DNA of 64,000 nt. It comes from Granulosicoccus sp963833195. Its GTDB lineage: Bacteria > Pseudomonadota > Gammaproteobacteria > Granulosicoccales > Granulosicoccaceae. Each line of letters opens with the position of its first letter. Position 1 is the first letter of the stretch. Shown here piece after piece: positions 8,375 through 17,070 of this stretch. The stretch covers positions 620,001 to 684,000 of the forward strand of contig CAWHXF010000027.1 of assembly GCA_963833195.1 (NCBI GenBank). Reading direction: 5' to 3'. The notes below the pieces were generated by a model. That model was not told the origin of the DNA and ran no database searches. It saw only the letters and a program-made list of their open reading frames with translations. A program made the position numbers and the translations under genes.

Positions 8375-9253
8375 ATGCTCGAGCTCGACCGACTGACGCG
8401 CACCTTCGGCGCCCGCACGGCGGTCGACGCGGTGAGCCTGTCCATTCCGACCGGTCAGATGGTCGGCGTCATCGGTCGCTCCGGCGCGGGCAAGTCGACG
8501 CTGCTGCGGCTCGTGAACCGGCTCGCCGAGCCGAGTGCCGGGCGCATCCTCGCCGACGGCACCGACGTCGGAACGCTCGCGGGCGCGGCGCTCAGGCGCT
8601 GGCGCCGCGACTGCGCGATGATCTTCCAGCAGTTCAACCTCGTGCCGCGGCTCGACGTGCTCACCAACGTCATGCTCGGCAGGCTGCAGCGACGCTCGCG
8701 GCTCGACAACCTGCTCGGCCGCTTCACGCGCGACGAACGGCTCGCCGCGCTCGCCGCGCTGGAGCGGCTCGGCATCGCCGAGACCGCGCCGCAGCTCGCC
8801 GGCACGCTGTCCGGCGGCCAGCAGCAGCGCGTCGCGATCGCGCGGGCGCTCGTGCAGGAGCCCTCGATCGTGCTGGCCGACGAGCCGATCGCCTCGCTGG
8901 ATCCGCTCAACGCCGAGCGCGTCATGGACGCGCTCGCGGCGATCAATCGCGACGACGGGCTGACCGTCGTGACGAACCTGCACACCCTGGACACCGCGCG
9001 CCGCTACTGCGAGCGCATCGTCGGCATGGCCGACGGGCGCGTCGTGTTCGACGGCCCGCCCGGCGAGCTCGATGCCGACGCGGTGCGCCGCGTCTACGGC
9101 GTCGGCCCCGAGGTGTCCTTCGCCGAGGGCACGACGTCGTCCGCGCTCGGTTCGGACCCGGACGCGACCCGCCTGGCCGCGCACGCCGCGGTGCTCGAAG
9201 CGGCGGCCGCGGCGCGCGCGGCGCCGCCGGGCCGCACTCGTACGGCCGCCTGA
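8375..9253 (+). CDS. phnC: Phosphonate ABC transporter, ATP-binding protein
   Basis: 292 aa. The ATG at 8375 begins the family sequence (MLELDRLTRTFGART). Walker A GRSGAGKST, signature LSGGQQQRVAIARAL and Walker B IVLADEP are intact, and VVTNLHTLDTARRYCERIVGM is typical of PhnC. The C-terminal 40 residues are Ala-rich and variable. It is the first gene of phnC-D-E-E-M-N, with 27 bp to phnD, and energises uptake of phosphonates through PhnD/PhnE at the inner membrane. The palindrome at 8269-8288 is a candidate control site. Confidence 0.94.
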   Translation: MLELDRLTRTFGARTAVDAVSLSIPTGQMVGVIGRSGAGKSTLLRLVNRLAEPSAGRILADGTDVGTLAGAALRRWRRDCAMIFQQFNLVPRLDVLTNVMLGRLQRRSRLDNLLGRFTRDERLAALAALERLGIAETAPQLAGTLSGGQQQRVAIARALVQEPSIVLADEPIASLDPLNAERVMDALAAINRDDGLTVVTNLHTLDTARRYCERIVGMADGRVVFDGPPGELDADAVRRVYGVGPEVSFAEGTTSSALGSDPDATRLAAHAAVLEAAAAARAAPPGRTRTAA

Positions 9254-9280
9254 CCCATCCACGACCCAGGAGAGCTCGAC

Positions 9281-10210
9281 ATGATCCGCCACGCCATCGC
9301 CTCGCCGTCCATCCTCGCCGCCGCGACCCTCATCGCGCTCGTTCCTGCCGGTGCCCATGCCCAGGAGGCCTCCCCGGAGACCTTCCGCATCGGCATCATG
9401 GGCGGCGAGAACGAGTCCGACAGGCTCCGGAACTTCCAATGCCTCGTCGACTCACTGCCCGAGGCGATCGGCGTCGAGGACGTCGCGCTGTTTCCGGCCG
9501 CCGACTACGACGGCGTCATCCAGGGCCTGCTCGGCGGCACGCTCGACTACGCCGAGCTCGGCGCGTCCGGCTACGCGAAGATCTACCTCGAGGACGAGGA
9601 CGCGGTGGAGCCCGTGCTGACGACGGTGCAGACCGACGGCGCGACGGGCTACCACTCGGTCATGGTCGCCAGGAAGGACTCGGGCATGACGGAGCTTGCC
9701 GACATGCGAGGCAAGAAGCTCGGCTTCGCCGACCCCGACTCCACCTCCGGGTTCCTCGTGCCGAACGTCTCGCTGCCGGCGGCCATCGGTGCGCCCGTCG
9801 ACGAGTTCTTCGCCGAGACCGGCTTCGGCGGAGGTCACGAGAACCTCGTGCTGGAGGTCGTCAAGGGCACCTTCGATGCCGGCACGACGTGGGCCTCGGG
9901 CGTGGGCGACTTCGACGACGGCTACACGTCGGGGAATCTCAGGAAGATGGCCGACAAGGGCATCGTCGACATGGACGAGCTCGTCGAGCTGTGGAAGTCG
10001 CCGCTGATCCCGAACGGGCCGATCGTCGTGCGCTCCTCGCTCGATGCCGGCATGAAGGAGAATTTCATCGCGTTCATGAAGGCGCTGCCCGAGAGCGACC
10101 CCGCGTGCTTCTCGGCCATCCAGGGCGGCGAGTTCAGCGGGTTCACCGAGGTGACGCCCGAGTTCTACGAGACCGTCATCGACGCGCGCCGCTCGATCGT
10201 CGGGGGCTGA
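9281..10210 (+). CDS. phnD: Phosphonate ABC transporter, periplasmic binding protein
   Basis: 309 aa with a Sec signal peptide (cleavage near AHAQ, residue 28) and a clear AGGAGA site before the ATG. The mature part has the PhnD/SsuA-fold features: FRIGIMGGENESDRLRN, then GVIQGLLGGTLDYAELGASGY and GFADPDSTSGFLVPN, which supply the pocket binding the phosphonate group. It lies in the phnCDEE operon, 25 bp before phnE, and delivers substrate to PhnE1/PhnE2. The exact ligand (2-aminoethylphosphonate, methylphosphonate, phosphite or other) cannot be read from the sequence. Confidence 0.94.
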   Translation: MIRHAIASPSILAAATLIALVPAGAHAQEASPETFRIGIMGGENESDRLRNFQCLVDSLPEAIGVEDVALFPAADYDGVIQGLLGGTLDYAELGASGYAKIYLEDEDAVEPVLTTVQTDGATGYHSVMVARKDSGMTELADMRGKKLGFADPDSTSGFLVPNVSLPAAIGAPVDEFFAETGFGGGHENLVLEVVKGTFDAGTTWASGVGDFDDGYTSGNLRKMADKGIVDMDELVELWKSPLIPNGPIVVRSSLDAGMKENFIAFMKALPESDPACFSAIQGGEFSGFTEVTPEFYETVIDARRSIVGG

Positions 10211-10235
10211 GGCCGACCGGTTCGCCGCCGCCCCG

Positions 10236-11225
10236 ATGGAGCCCGCCTCCGGGGTCGCGCTCGCGCACTGGGAGGCGCTGCGCCGCCGCCGCCGGCTCTA
10301 CACCGGCGGCGGTCTCGCGCTGATCGGCGTCGCGCTCGCGGCGAGCCTCGTGTTCGCCAACGAGACCAGCGCCGGCAAGTTCGTCGAGCGGCTGCCGTAC
10401 CTGTTCGACTTCGCCGGGGATCTCGTGCCGCACGACTGGGCGGACGTGCCGCGCGCGCTGCTCGACTGGCCCTCGCCGCACGACGACGGCAGCCTGAAGC
10501 ACGACTACCCGAAGGGGCGCGTGCCGATCGCGGGCGGGTTCTACCTGCCCGAGTACGTCTGGCTGATGCTGCAGACGCTGAACGTCGCGATCCTCGCGAC
10601 GCTGCTCGGCGGCGCGGCGGCGTTCCTGTCGTGCTTCGTCGCGGCGCGGAACCTGGTGGCGAACCGCTGGCTGCGCGGCACGATGCGCCGCACGCTCGAG
10701 GTGCTGCGCGCGTTCCCCGAGATCGTCATCGCGGGCTTCTTCGTCGCGGTGCTGTCGCTCGGGCCCGTCCCCGCCATCGCCGCGATCGCGCTGCACACGT
10801 GGGGCGCGCTCGGCAAGCTCTTCTTCGAGGTCGTGGAGAACGCCGACATGCGCCCGGTGGACGGACTCGCCGCGGTCGGCGCGCGCTGGGAGGATCGCGT
10901 GCGCCACGCGGTCGTGCCGCAGGTGCTGCCGAACTTCACGAGCTACGCGCTGCTGCGCCTGGAGATCAACGTGCGCGCGTCCACCATCATCGGCGCGGTC
11001 GGCGGCGGCGGCATCGGCGAGGCCCTGAGGTTGTCGATCTCGCGCGGCCACGAGGCCAAGACGATCGCGATCGTGACGCTGCTGTTCTGCACCGTCGTCG
11101 CGGTCGATCGGTTCTCGGCGATGCTGCGCGCGCGGCTCGTCGACGAGCGACGCGGCGTCGCGGTCGTCCCCGACGACGCGCCGATCGATGCGCGGATGCG
11201 CGAGCGCGCGGAGCTGTCGGCGTGA
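10236..11225 (+). CDS. phnE: Phosphonate ABC transporter, permease 1
   Basis: 329 aa inner-membrane protein. It has an N-terminal TM segment, a periplasmic loop rich in Asp/Pro (FDFAGDLVPHDWADVP), then the MetI-like permease domain (LMLQTLNVAILATLLGGAAA). The coupling loop RWEDRVRHAVVPQVLPNF and the RASTIIGAVGGGGIG helix are typical of PhnE. Its stop overlaps the GTG of the second permease (GTGA, 11222-11225), implying coupled translation and a PhnE1/PhnE2 heterodimer. Confidence 0.93.
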   Translation: MEPASGVALAHWEALRRRRRLYTGGGLALIGVALAASLVFANETSAGKFVERLPYLFDFAGDLVPHDWADVPRALLDWPSPHDDGSLKHDYPKGRVPIAGGFYLPEYVWLMLQTLNVAILATLLGGAAAFLSCFVAARNLVANRWLRGTMRRTLEVLRAFPEIVIAGFFVAVLSLGPVPAIAAIALHTWGALGKLFFEVVENADMRPVDGLAAVGARWEDRVRHAVVPQVLPNFTSYALLRLEINVRASTIIGAVGGGGIGEALRLSISRGHEAKTIAIVTLLFCTVVAVDRFSAMLRARLVDERRGVAVVPDDAPIDARMRERAELSA

Positions 11226-12604
11226 GCGCCGTGCTGCCGCCGGCGGATCTCGAGGCCCTGGCCGCGCGTCACGCGCACCTGCTCGAGCCGGGGCCGTGGC
11301 GCCGCTTCCGCGTCCCGCTGGTCGTCGCGGCGCTCGCGCTCTACGCGCTCTTCTGCGTCCGGTTCTTCGACATCGACGGCACGCTCGAGCGCGCCGACTG
11401 GTCGATCGCGGGCAGCTATCTGGCCGACTGGGTGTCGTGGGAGAGCCGGCCCGACGTCGAGTTCGAGGCGGACGGCGCCCTCGACGTGCGCTTCCCGCGC
11501 TTCGATGCCGGCGGGAACGCGGACGAGCTGCCCGACTGGCTGACGGTGACGTCGGCGCGGGCGGCGCCCGATGCCGCGGACCGCGCGTTCGTCGCGATGG
11601 GGCAGGCGGGCAACGTCTCGATCACCGCGTCGCGCGTGACGCTCGTGCGTGGAGATCGCACCCTCGGGCTGGACATCCGTCCCGACGGCTCGGTCGTGCC
11701 CGACGGTCCGCTGCCCGACTGGGCGACCCAGCGCGCGCCCGGCGCCAAGGTCATCGCCCGCTTCGGGGTGCCCGGGCGCGTGGAGGTCGAGGGCGACGAG
11801 GTCAAGGTGCGGCGCCGCTTCGTCGGCTGGGAGAACTTCCTGTTCGACGAGGTCTCGGTGCTGAACGGGCTCGGCGTCGGCGAGCTCGCTACGCTGATGG
11901 TCTCGGACGAGCGGCTGGACCCGCAGCGCTCGAACCTGTCGCTCGCCTGGCACGAGATCCTTCACAACGCCGAGTGGCAGCACCTGGACGTCTGGACGAA
12001 GCTCCTGCAGACGATCGTCATGGCGTTCGTCGGCACGCTGTTCGCGACGATCGTCGCGTTCCCGGTGTCGTTTCTCGCCGCGCGCAACATCGCGCGCTCG
12101 ACGCCGCTGAACCACCTCGTGTCGCGCACCTTCGACTTCCTGCGCTCCGTCGACATGCTGATCTGGGCGCTGTTCTTCACGCGCGCGTTCGGACCCGGTC
12201 CGCTCGCCGGCATCGCGGCGATCTTCCTGACCGACACCGGCACCCTCGGCAAGCTCTACGCCGAGGCGCTCGAGAACATCGACGAGAAGCAGCGCGAGGG
12301 CGCGACGTCGCTGGGCGCCTCGGCGGTCGCCGTGCAGCGCTTCGCCGTCGTGCCGCAGGTACTGCCCGTGTTCCTCGGCCAAGCGCTCTACTTCCTCGAA
12401 TCCAACGTGCGCTCGGCGACGATCATCGGCGCGGTCGGCGCCGGCGGCATCGGGCTGAAGCTGTGGGAGGCGATGCGCACCAACCAGGACTGGGAGAACG
12501 TGGCCTACATGGTGGTGCTGATCCTGGTCGTGGTCTACTGCATCGACCTGATCTCGGGGGCGCTGCGCGCACGGCTCGCGGGCGAACGCCCGGACGAGCG
12601 ATGA
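11222..12604 (+). CDS. phnE: Phosphonate ABC transporter, permease 2 with large periplasmic insert
   Basis: 460 aa. The start is the GTG at 11222 inside the phnE1 stop. After one TM segment (about residues 31-48) there is an insert of about 200 residues with no membrane segments, rich in beta-like Val/Asp sequence (VEFEADGALDVRFPRFDAGG, then RRRFVGWENFLFDEVSVLNG). The canonical permease domain follows (WTKLLQTIVMAFVGTLFATI, coupling helix AVQRFAVVPQVLPVF, RSATIIGAVGAGGIG). The insert lies between TM1 and TM2, so it should face the periplasm and could contact PhnD. Its stop overlaps the phnM start (ATGA, 12601-12604). Confidence 0.92.
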   Translation: MSAVLPPADLEALAARHAHLLEPGPWRRFRVPLVVAALALYALFCVRFFDIDGTLERADWSIAGSYLADWVSWESRPDVEFEADGALDVRFPRFDAGGNADELPDWLTVTSARAAPDAADRAFVAMGQAGNVSITASRVTLVRGDRTLGLDIRPDGSVVPDGPLPDWATQRAPGAKVIARFGVPGRVEVEGDEVKVRRRFVGWENFLFDEVSVLNGLGVGELATLMVSDERLDPQRSNLSLAWHEILHNAEWQHLDVWTKLLQTIVMAFVGTLFATIVAFPVSFLAARNIARSTPLNHLVSRTFDFLRSVDMLIWALFFTRAFGPGPLAGIAAIFLTDTGTLGKLYAEALENIDEKQREGATSLGASAVAVQRFAVVPQVLPVFLGQALYFLESNVRSATIIGAVGAGGIGLKLWEAMRTNQDWENVAYMVVLILVVVYCIDLISGALRARLAGERPDER

Positions 12605-13846
12605 GAGCGCTACGGGACGGACATGACGGCGAGCGGTGCACCATGACGGACGGCGCGGCGAGCGGTACGACACGCGGTGGGGCCGGAGGCACGACGGTGC
12701 TGCGCGGCGCGCGCATCGTGTGCGAGCACGAGCTGCTGACTGGGGACGTGGCGATCGAGAACGGGCGCATCGCGTCCATCGATGCGACGTCGGGCGCCGT
12801 GTCCGGCGCAGTCTCCGGCGCGGGCGAGGATCTCGAGGGCGATTGGTTGATCCCGGGCCTCGTCGAGCTGCACACCGATCATCTCGAGACGCACTGGGCG
12901 CCCCGGCCCGGAGTGCGCTGGCCGGAGCTCGCCGCGATCCAGGCGCACGACGCGCAGGTCGCCACGGCCGGCATCACGACGGTGTACGACTGCCTGCGCG
13001 TCGGGCTGGAGGAGGGGGACGCGCTCGGTGCGGCCGAGGTCGCCGAGCTGGCCGCGTCGCTCGCGACGCGCCGCCGACGAGGGCAGGCTGCGCTCCGATC
13101 ATCGCCTGCACCTGCGCTGCGAGGTGTCCGCGCCCGGCGCGCTCGCGGACTTCGAGGCGCTGGTCGATCGCCACGACGTGCACCTGGTCTCCCTGATGGA
13201 TCACGCTCCGGGCCAACGCCAGTTCGCCTCCATCGAGGCGGCGTCGATCTACTACCAGGGCACGCTCGGCTACAGCGCCGAGGCCTTCGAGCGCTTCGTC
13301 CACGAGCGCGTCGCGCACTCCGAGGCGCACGCGACGCCGCAGCGCCAGGCGATCGCGGCGCTGTGCCGCGAGCGCGGCATCCCGCTCGCGAGCCACGACG
13401 ACGCGACGCTCGAGCACGTCGACGAGTCCGACGCGCTCGGCGTGTCGATCGCGGAGTTCCCGACGTCGATGGAGGCGGCGTGCCGTTCCCGCGAGCTCGG
13501 CATGGCGATCCTGATGGGCGCGCCGAACGTCGTGCGCGGAATGTCCCATTCGGGCAACGTGTCGGCGCGCGAGCTCGCGGCCGCCGGGCACCTCGACGTG
13601 CTGTCCTCGGACTACGTGCCGTTCAGCCTCGTGCAGGCGACCTTCCTGCTCTCGCTGGAGCTGAAGCTGTGCACGCTGCCCGAGGCCGTCGCGCTCGTCA
13701 CGGCGAACCCGGCGCGCGCGGCCGGACTCGAGGACCGCGGCCGCATCCGCGTCGGGTGCGCGGCCGATCTCGTGCAGGTCCGTGCGGCGCCCGGCCAGGT
13801 GCCCGTGGTGCGCCGGGTGTGGCGCGCCGGGCGGCGGGTCGCGTGA
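12601..13846 (+). pseudogene. phnM: PhnM phosphonate metabolism amidohydrolase, one frameshift
   Basis: About 414 aa once one extra base is removed. The first part (LRGARIVCEHELL, then LVELHTDHLETHWAPRPGV with metal-binding His) runs from the ATG at 12601 to about 13069. The rest (CEVSAPGALADFEALV, SLMDHAPGQRQF, ASHDDATLEH, GAPNVVRGMSHSGNVS, SSDYVPFSLV) is in another frame to the TGA at 13846. An insertion in the GCGCCGCCGACG stretch (13067-13078) explains the break. PhnM hydrolyses ribose-1-methylphosphonate-5-triphosphate to the 5-phosphate in the C-P lyase pathway. The ATG at 12643 is an alternative start. The ends overlap phnE2 and phnN, so selection on the layout looks intact, which favours a sequence error. 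Confidence 0.85.
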
Positions 13847-14457
13847 GCCGCGCGCGCGCTCCGGCCGCAACGATGGAGAAGGCGCTCGACACGGAGGCGG
13901 GCCTGCTGGTCATCGTCGTCGGTGCCAGCGGCACCGGCAAGGACAGCCTGCTGAGCGCCGCGCGCGAGGCGTTCGCCGGCGCCCCGGACGTCCACTTCGT
14001 CGAGCGCATCATCACGCGCCCGCCGGACGACGAGCACGAGCCGCACAGGAGCGTCACGGCACAGGACTTCGAGGTGCTGTCCGCGCGCGGCGAGCTCGTC
14101 GTGGAGTGGGGCGCGCACGGGCTCCGGTACGGTGTGCCAGCGAGCGCGCTCGAGGCCGTGCGCGCCGGCAAGCTCGCCGTGCTCAACGGCAGTCGCGAGG
14201 CGCTGCCGCGGATCGCGGCCGTGTTCCCGCGTCGCGAGGTCTGCCACGTGACGGTCAGCCGCCACGTCCTGGAGCGGCGGCTGCGGGCGCGCGGGCGCGA
14301 GAGCGAGGCGGCCATCGAGCGGCGCCTGGCGAGAAAGATCGACCCCGCGGTGTTCGGCGATCCGGTCTGGAAGCTCGACAACGACGGCACGCTCGCCGAC
14401 GCCGCGGCGCGCTTCGTGCGACGCCTCGATTCGCTGCGGCTGCGGAGGCGGACCTAG
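13843..14457 (+). CDS. phnN: Ribose 1,5-bisphosphokinase
   Basis: 204 aa from the GTG at 13843 (GTGA overlap with phnM), or 194 aa from the ATG at 13873. It is a guanylate-kinase-like P-loop protein: LLVIVVGASGTGKDSLL, RIITRPPDDEHEPHRSVT, FEVLSARGELVVEWGAHGL and CHVTVSRHVLERRLRARGRE all match PhnN. It phosphorylates ribose 1,5-bisphosphate to PRPP at the end of the C-P lyase route. It is the last gene of the phn operon here and overlaps the convergent phnX by 4 bp. Confidence 0.9.
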   Translation: MSRARAPAATMEKALDTEAGLLVIVVGASGTGKDSLLSAAREAFAGAPDVHFVERIITRPPDDEHEPHRSVTAQDFEVLSARGELVVEWGAHGLRYGVPASALEAVRAGKLAVLNGSREALPRIAAVFPRREVCHVTVSRHVLERRLRARGRESEAAIERRLARKIDPAVFGDPVWKLDNDGTLADAAARFVRRLDSLRLRRRT

Positions 14458-15239
14458 CCGTCCGATTCCAGCCGCTCGATCAAGCCCGGCAGATCCGCCA
14501 CCGAATCGATCAGGTGCGCGGCACCTGCGCCCGCGAGCATCGCGCCGACGCGCGTGCGCACCGCTTCGCGCGCGGGCTCCCCGAGCGCCTCGAGCGCCTC
14601 CACGGACAGCGCCGCATGGTTGCCCGACAGCGTGACGCCGACGCCGACCGAGCCCGCCGATACGCCTTCGGCGATGCCGGGTGCGGTGTCGTCGAGCTTG
14701 AGCACGGCGGACGGCGGGTGCAGCGACAGCTCGGCGAAGCAGCGGTACATGCCGAACGGCCCGGGCCGGCCGCGCGGCAGGTCGTCGCTGCACACGACGA
14801 GATCGGGCACGAAGCCCTGACGCGCGACGTCCGGCAGCACGCCCGCCATGATCGAGCGCGTGTAGCCCGTCGTCGTGCCGATGCGGATGGCGCGTTCGCG
14901 CAGCCACGCCAGCGCCTCGAGCGCACCGGGCACGAGCGTCGCACGCGCCGCCGCGGCGCGCTCGCTCGCCGGCACGAAGCCCGCGTACACCCGATCGATC
15001 GCGGCATCGTCCGGCGCCGCGCCGTACGCCTCGCGCCACTGCGAGGCGATGTCCGGCAGCGCGAACATGGCCGCGACGTGATCGCGCTTCGGCAGACCCA
15101 TCGGCCCGCGCGCGGCCTCGACCGTCGTGTCGATGCCGAGCGCGCCGAACGCCTCGACGAACGCGCCCGTCGGGGCGAACGAGCCGTGGTCGATCAACGT
15201 GCCCGCCCAGTCGAAGACGACGCCCTGGAGTCGGTTCAT
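14454..15239 (-). CDS. phnX: Phosphonoacetaldehyde hydrolase (phosphonatase)
   Basis: 261 aa HAD-superfamily enzyme. The nucleophile motif VVFDWAGTLIDHG (Asp10) and the PhnX-specific GPMGLPKRDHVAAM, with the Schiff-base Lys51, distinguish it from general HAD phosphatases. The later motifs TTGYTRSIM and KLDDTAPGIAEGVSAGSVGV are present. It splits phosphonoacetaldehyde to acetaldehyde and phosphate, normally after the transaminase PhnW, which is not in this window. It is convergent with the phn transport operon and 25 bp downstream of phoD on the same strand, so it is probably co-transcribed with phoD. Confidence 0.9.
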   Translation of the reverse strand: MNRLQGVVFDWAGTLIDHGSFAPTGAFVEAFGALGIDTTVEAARGPMGLPKRDHVAAMFALPDIASQWREAYGAAPDDAAIDRVYAGFVPASERAAAARATLVPGALEALAWLRERAIRIGTTTGYTRSIMAGVLPDVARQGFVPDLVVCSDDLPRGRPGPFGMYRCFAELSLHPPSAVLKLDDTAPGIAEGVSAGSVGVGVTLSGNHAALSVEALEALGEPAREAVRTRVGAMLAGAGAAHLIDSVADLPGLIERLESDG

Positions 15240-15264
15240 GGCGGCGTTCGACCTCGACTCGCCG

Positions 15265-16866
15265 TCACGCGTACACCGGGTCCAGCGTCACCGAGTACAG
15301 CTCCGCGTCCTCGCGATCCATCAGCCGCACCGTCAGTTGTTCGGTATCGCCGTCGATGTCCACGAGCCCGAAGAACTGCAACCCGGCGGAAGGCGGCAGG
15401 TTCACCTGACCGTCGGCGGGCGCCTTCACGAACCGGACCTCGGGGCCGAACGTCAGGTCGAGCGCGTTCGGACCGAAGCTGCCCGCGTGCAGCGGGCCGG
15501 ACACGAACTCCCAGAACGGCGTGAAGTCCTGGAAGCCCGCGCGCTCCGGGCTGTAGTGGTGGGCCGCGGTGTAGTGCACGTCGGCGGTGAGGAACACGAG
15601 GTTCTCGATCCCCTCGTCGCGCACGTGGCGCAGCACGTCGGCGAAGTCCAGCTCGCGCCCGGTCGGTGCGCCCGGTCGTCCGTTCGCCACCGCCTCGACG
15701 CCGCGCGCGTTCTTGAAGTCGTCCCAGACGACGAGCCCGACCGGCATGTCGGACGCGATGACCTTCCACGTGGCCTTCGACGCGGACAGACCGCGCTTGA
15801 GCCAGTCGGACTGCGCGCGCCCCAGCACGCCGGATGATTCGTCGAGCACCGTCTCCAGCCCGTCCCCGTTCGGGCCGCGGTAGGAGCGCAGGTCGAGGAA
15901 GAAGACGTCGAGCAGCGGCCCGTACGACAGCTTCCGGTACACGCGGCCAGGTTCTTCGGGCGTGTATCGGATCGGCGTCATCTCGTGGAACGCCTGGCCC
16001 GCGCGCGCGGCGAGCGTGGCGACGGACTTGACTGCGTAGCGCTCGTCGGCGGACAGATCCTTCGAGCTCGACCAGTTGTTCACGACCTCGTGGTCGTCCC
16101 ACTGGTAGAACACCGGTACCCCCGCGTTGAAGTCGCGCACGTGCTCGTCGAGCAGGTTGTACTTCCAGCGCCCGCGGTACTCGTCGAGGCTCTCGGCGAC
16201 CTTCTCCACGCCTTCGGCCACGAGGCTGTTCCACGTGCCGCCGTCCGGCATCTCCTGCGTCGCGGCGATGGGCCCGTCGGCGTAGATCGTGTCGCCCGAG
16301 TGGATGAAGAAGTCCGGCCGGTGCTTCGCCATCGTCGCGTAGGTCTTCGTGCCGCCGCGATCGACGTCGATGCCCCAGCCCTGTCCCGCGGTGTCGCCCG
16401 ACCACGCGAAGCGTATCGAGCGCTCGCCCTCGGGCGCGGTGCGGAAGGTGCCCGTCAGCGGCTCGGACATCGCGCGGTCGTCGTGGAGGTCCGCGAAGCG
16501 CACTCGGTAGAACGTCTCGGTATCCGGCGTCAGTCCGGACACCAGACGCTTGACGGCGAAGTCGCTGCCGGGCAGCGCGGCGATCGGCGGCAGGCGCCGG
16601 GCGCCGACGAAGTCCTCGCGCGTGGCGACCTCGACGAACATGCGCGACGGCCGATCGGCGCGCGCCCAGATCATGGCGCCATCGGTGGAGACGTCGCCGG
16701 ACTGCAGGCCGTGCGTGATCGTCGGACGGGCGGCCGCACGGGAGATGGAAGGCCAGCCGAGGCCGCCTGCCAGGGTTCCGGCGCCGGCTGCGGCGGTCAC
16801 CGCGGAGCCTGCCAACCCGGCCTTCAGGGCCAGCCGACGGCTGATGCGTGGGAAGCGATCGGACAT
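15265..16866 (-). CDS. phoD: Alkaline phosphatase D family protein, Tat-exported
   Basis: 533 aa. The N-terminus MSDRFPRISRRLALKAGLAG has a twin-Arg signal. The mature protein starts with the PhoD N-terminal domain (ITHGLQSGDVSTDGAMIWAR), then the metallophosphatase domain: FAWSGDTAGQGWGID, FFIHSGDTIYADGP, YQWDDHEVVNNW and NLVFLTADVHYTAAHHYSP supply metal ligands. It should hydrolyse phosphomono- or diesters in the periplasm, probably with Ca and Fe. phnX follows. A second copy of its first codons plus upstream region lies at 39024-39235. Confidence 0.93.
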   Translation of the reverse strand: MSDRFPRISRRLALKAGLAGSAVTAAAGAGTLAGGLGWPSISRAAARPTITHGLQSGDVSTDGAMIWARADRPSRMFVEVATREDFVGARRLPPIAALPGSDFAVKRLVSGLTPDTETFYRVRFADLHDDRAMSEPLTGTFRTAPEGERSIRFAWSGDTAGQGWGIDVDRGGTKTYATMAKHRPDFFIHSGDTIYADGPIAATQEMPDGGTWNSLVAEGVEKVAESLDEYRGRWKYNLLDEHVRDFNAGVPVFYQWDDHEVVNNWSSSKDLSADERYAVKSVATLAARAGQAFHEMTPIRYTPEEPGRVYRKLSYGPLLDVFFLDLRSYRGPNGDGLETVLDESSGVLGRAQSDWLKRGLSASKATWKVIASDMPVGLVVWDDFKNARGVEAVANGRPGAPTGRELDFADVLRHVRDEGIENLVFLTADVHYTAAHHYSPERAGFQDFTPFWEFVSGPLHAGSFGPNALDLTFGPEVRFVKAPADGQVNLPPSAGLQFFGLVDIDGDTEQLTVRLMDREDAELYSVTLDPVYA

Positions 16867-17045
16867 GATGCGCGATGGAAGGGTCGGCGCCCGCGGGACG
16901 GGGCTCGGCCATGATCCCAGCGGTCCGTGAAATCTCCGTGTACGGCGAACGGATCAGACGGGCAGCACGTCGGCTCGCGAGCCACTCGCAACGAGGAGCG
17001 CACCGACGTCCTCGCGATTCGAGGTGGCGATGATGTCACCCGCGA
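16835..17045. repeat. Copy 1 of a diverged 210-bp duplication (phoD 5' end plus PIN-gene tail)
   Basis: The stretch from the first phoD codons through its upstream region matches 39024-39235 at roughly 80% by eye, including an identical run over TGATGCGTGGGAAGCGATCG and the shared GTGAAATCTCCGTGTA. Within this copy, minus-strand 16957-17045 encodes the last codons of a PIN-domain toxin (DIIATSNREDVGALLVASGS, then RADVLPV stop). The rest of that gene is missing here; the TnsA-like gene begins 26 bp further on. Confidence 0.75.
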
Positions 17046-17070
17046 GCGGCACCGCGCCGACCAGGATCGG

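Noticed and set aside
5615..9439. A 1274-codon open frame on the minus strand across the GAPDH-ArsJ and phnC regions
   Set aside because: It is Arg-rich, matches no family, and is antisense or out of frame to clear genes. Only its last 60 codons are real (the start of higB).
6097..10323. A 1408-codon plus-strand open frame
   Set aside because: Antisense to GAPDH-ArsJ and in the wrong frame over phnC and phnD; an effect of high GC content.
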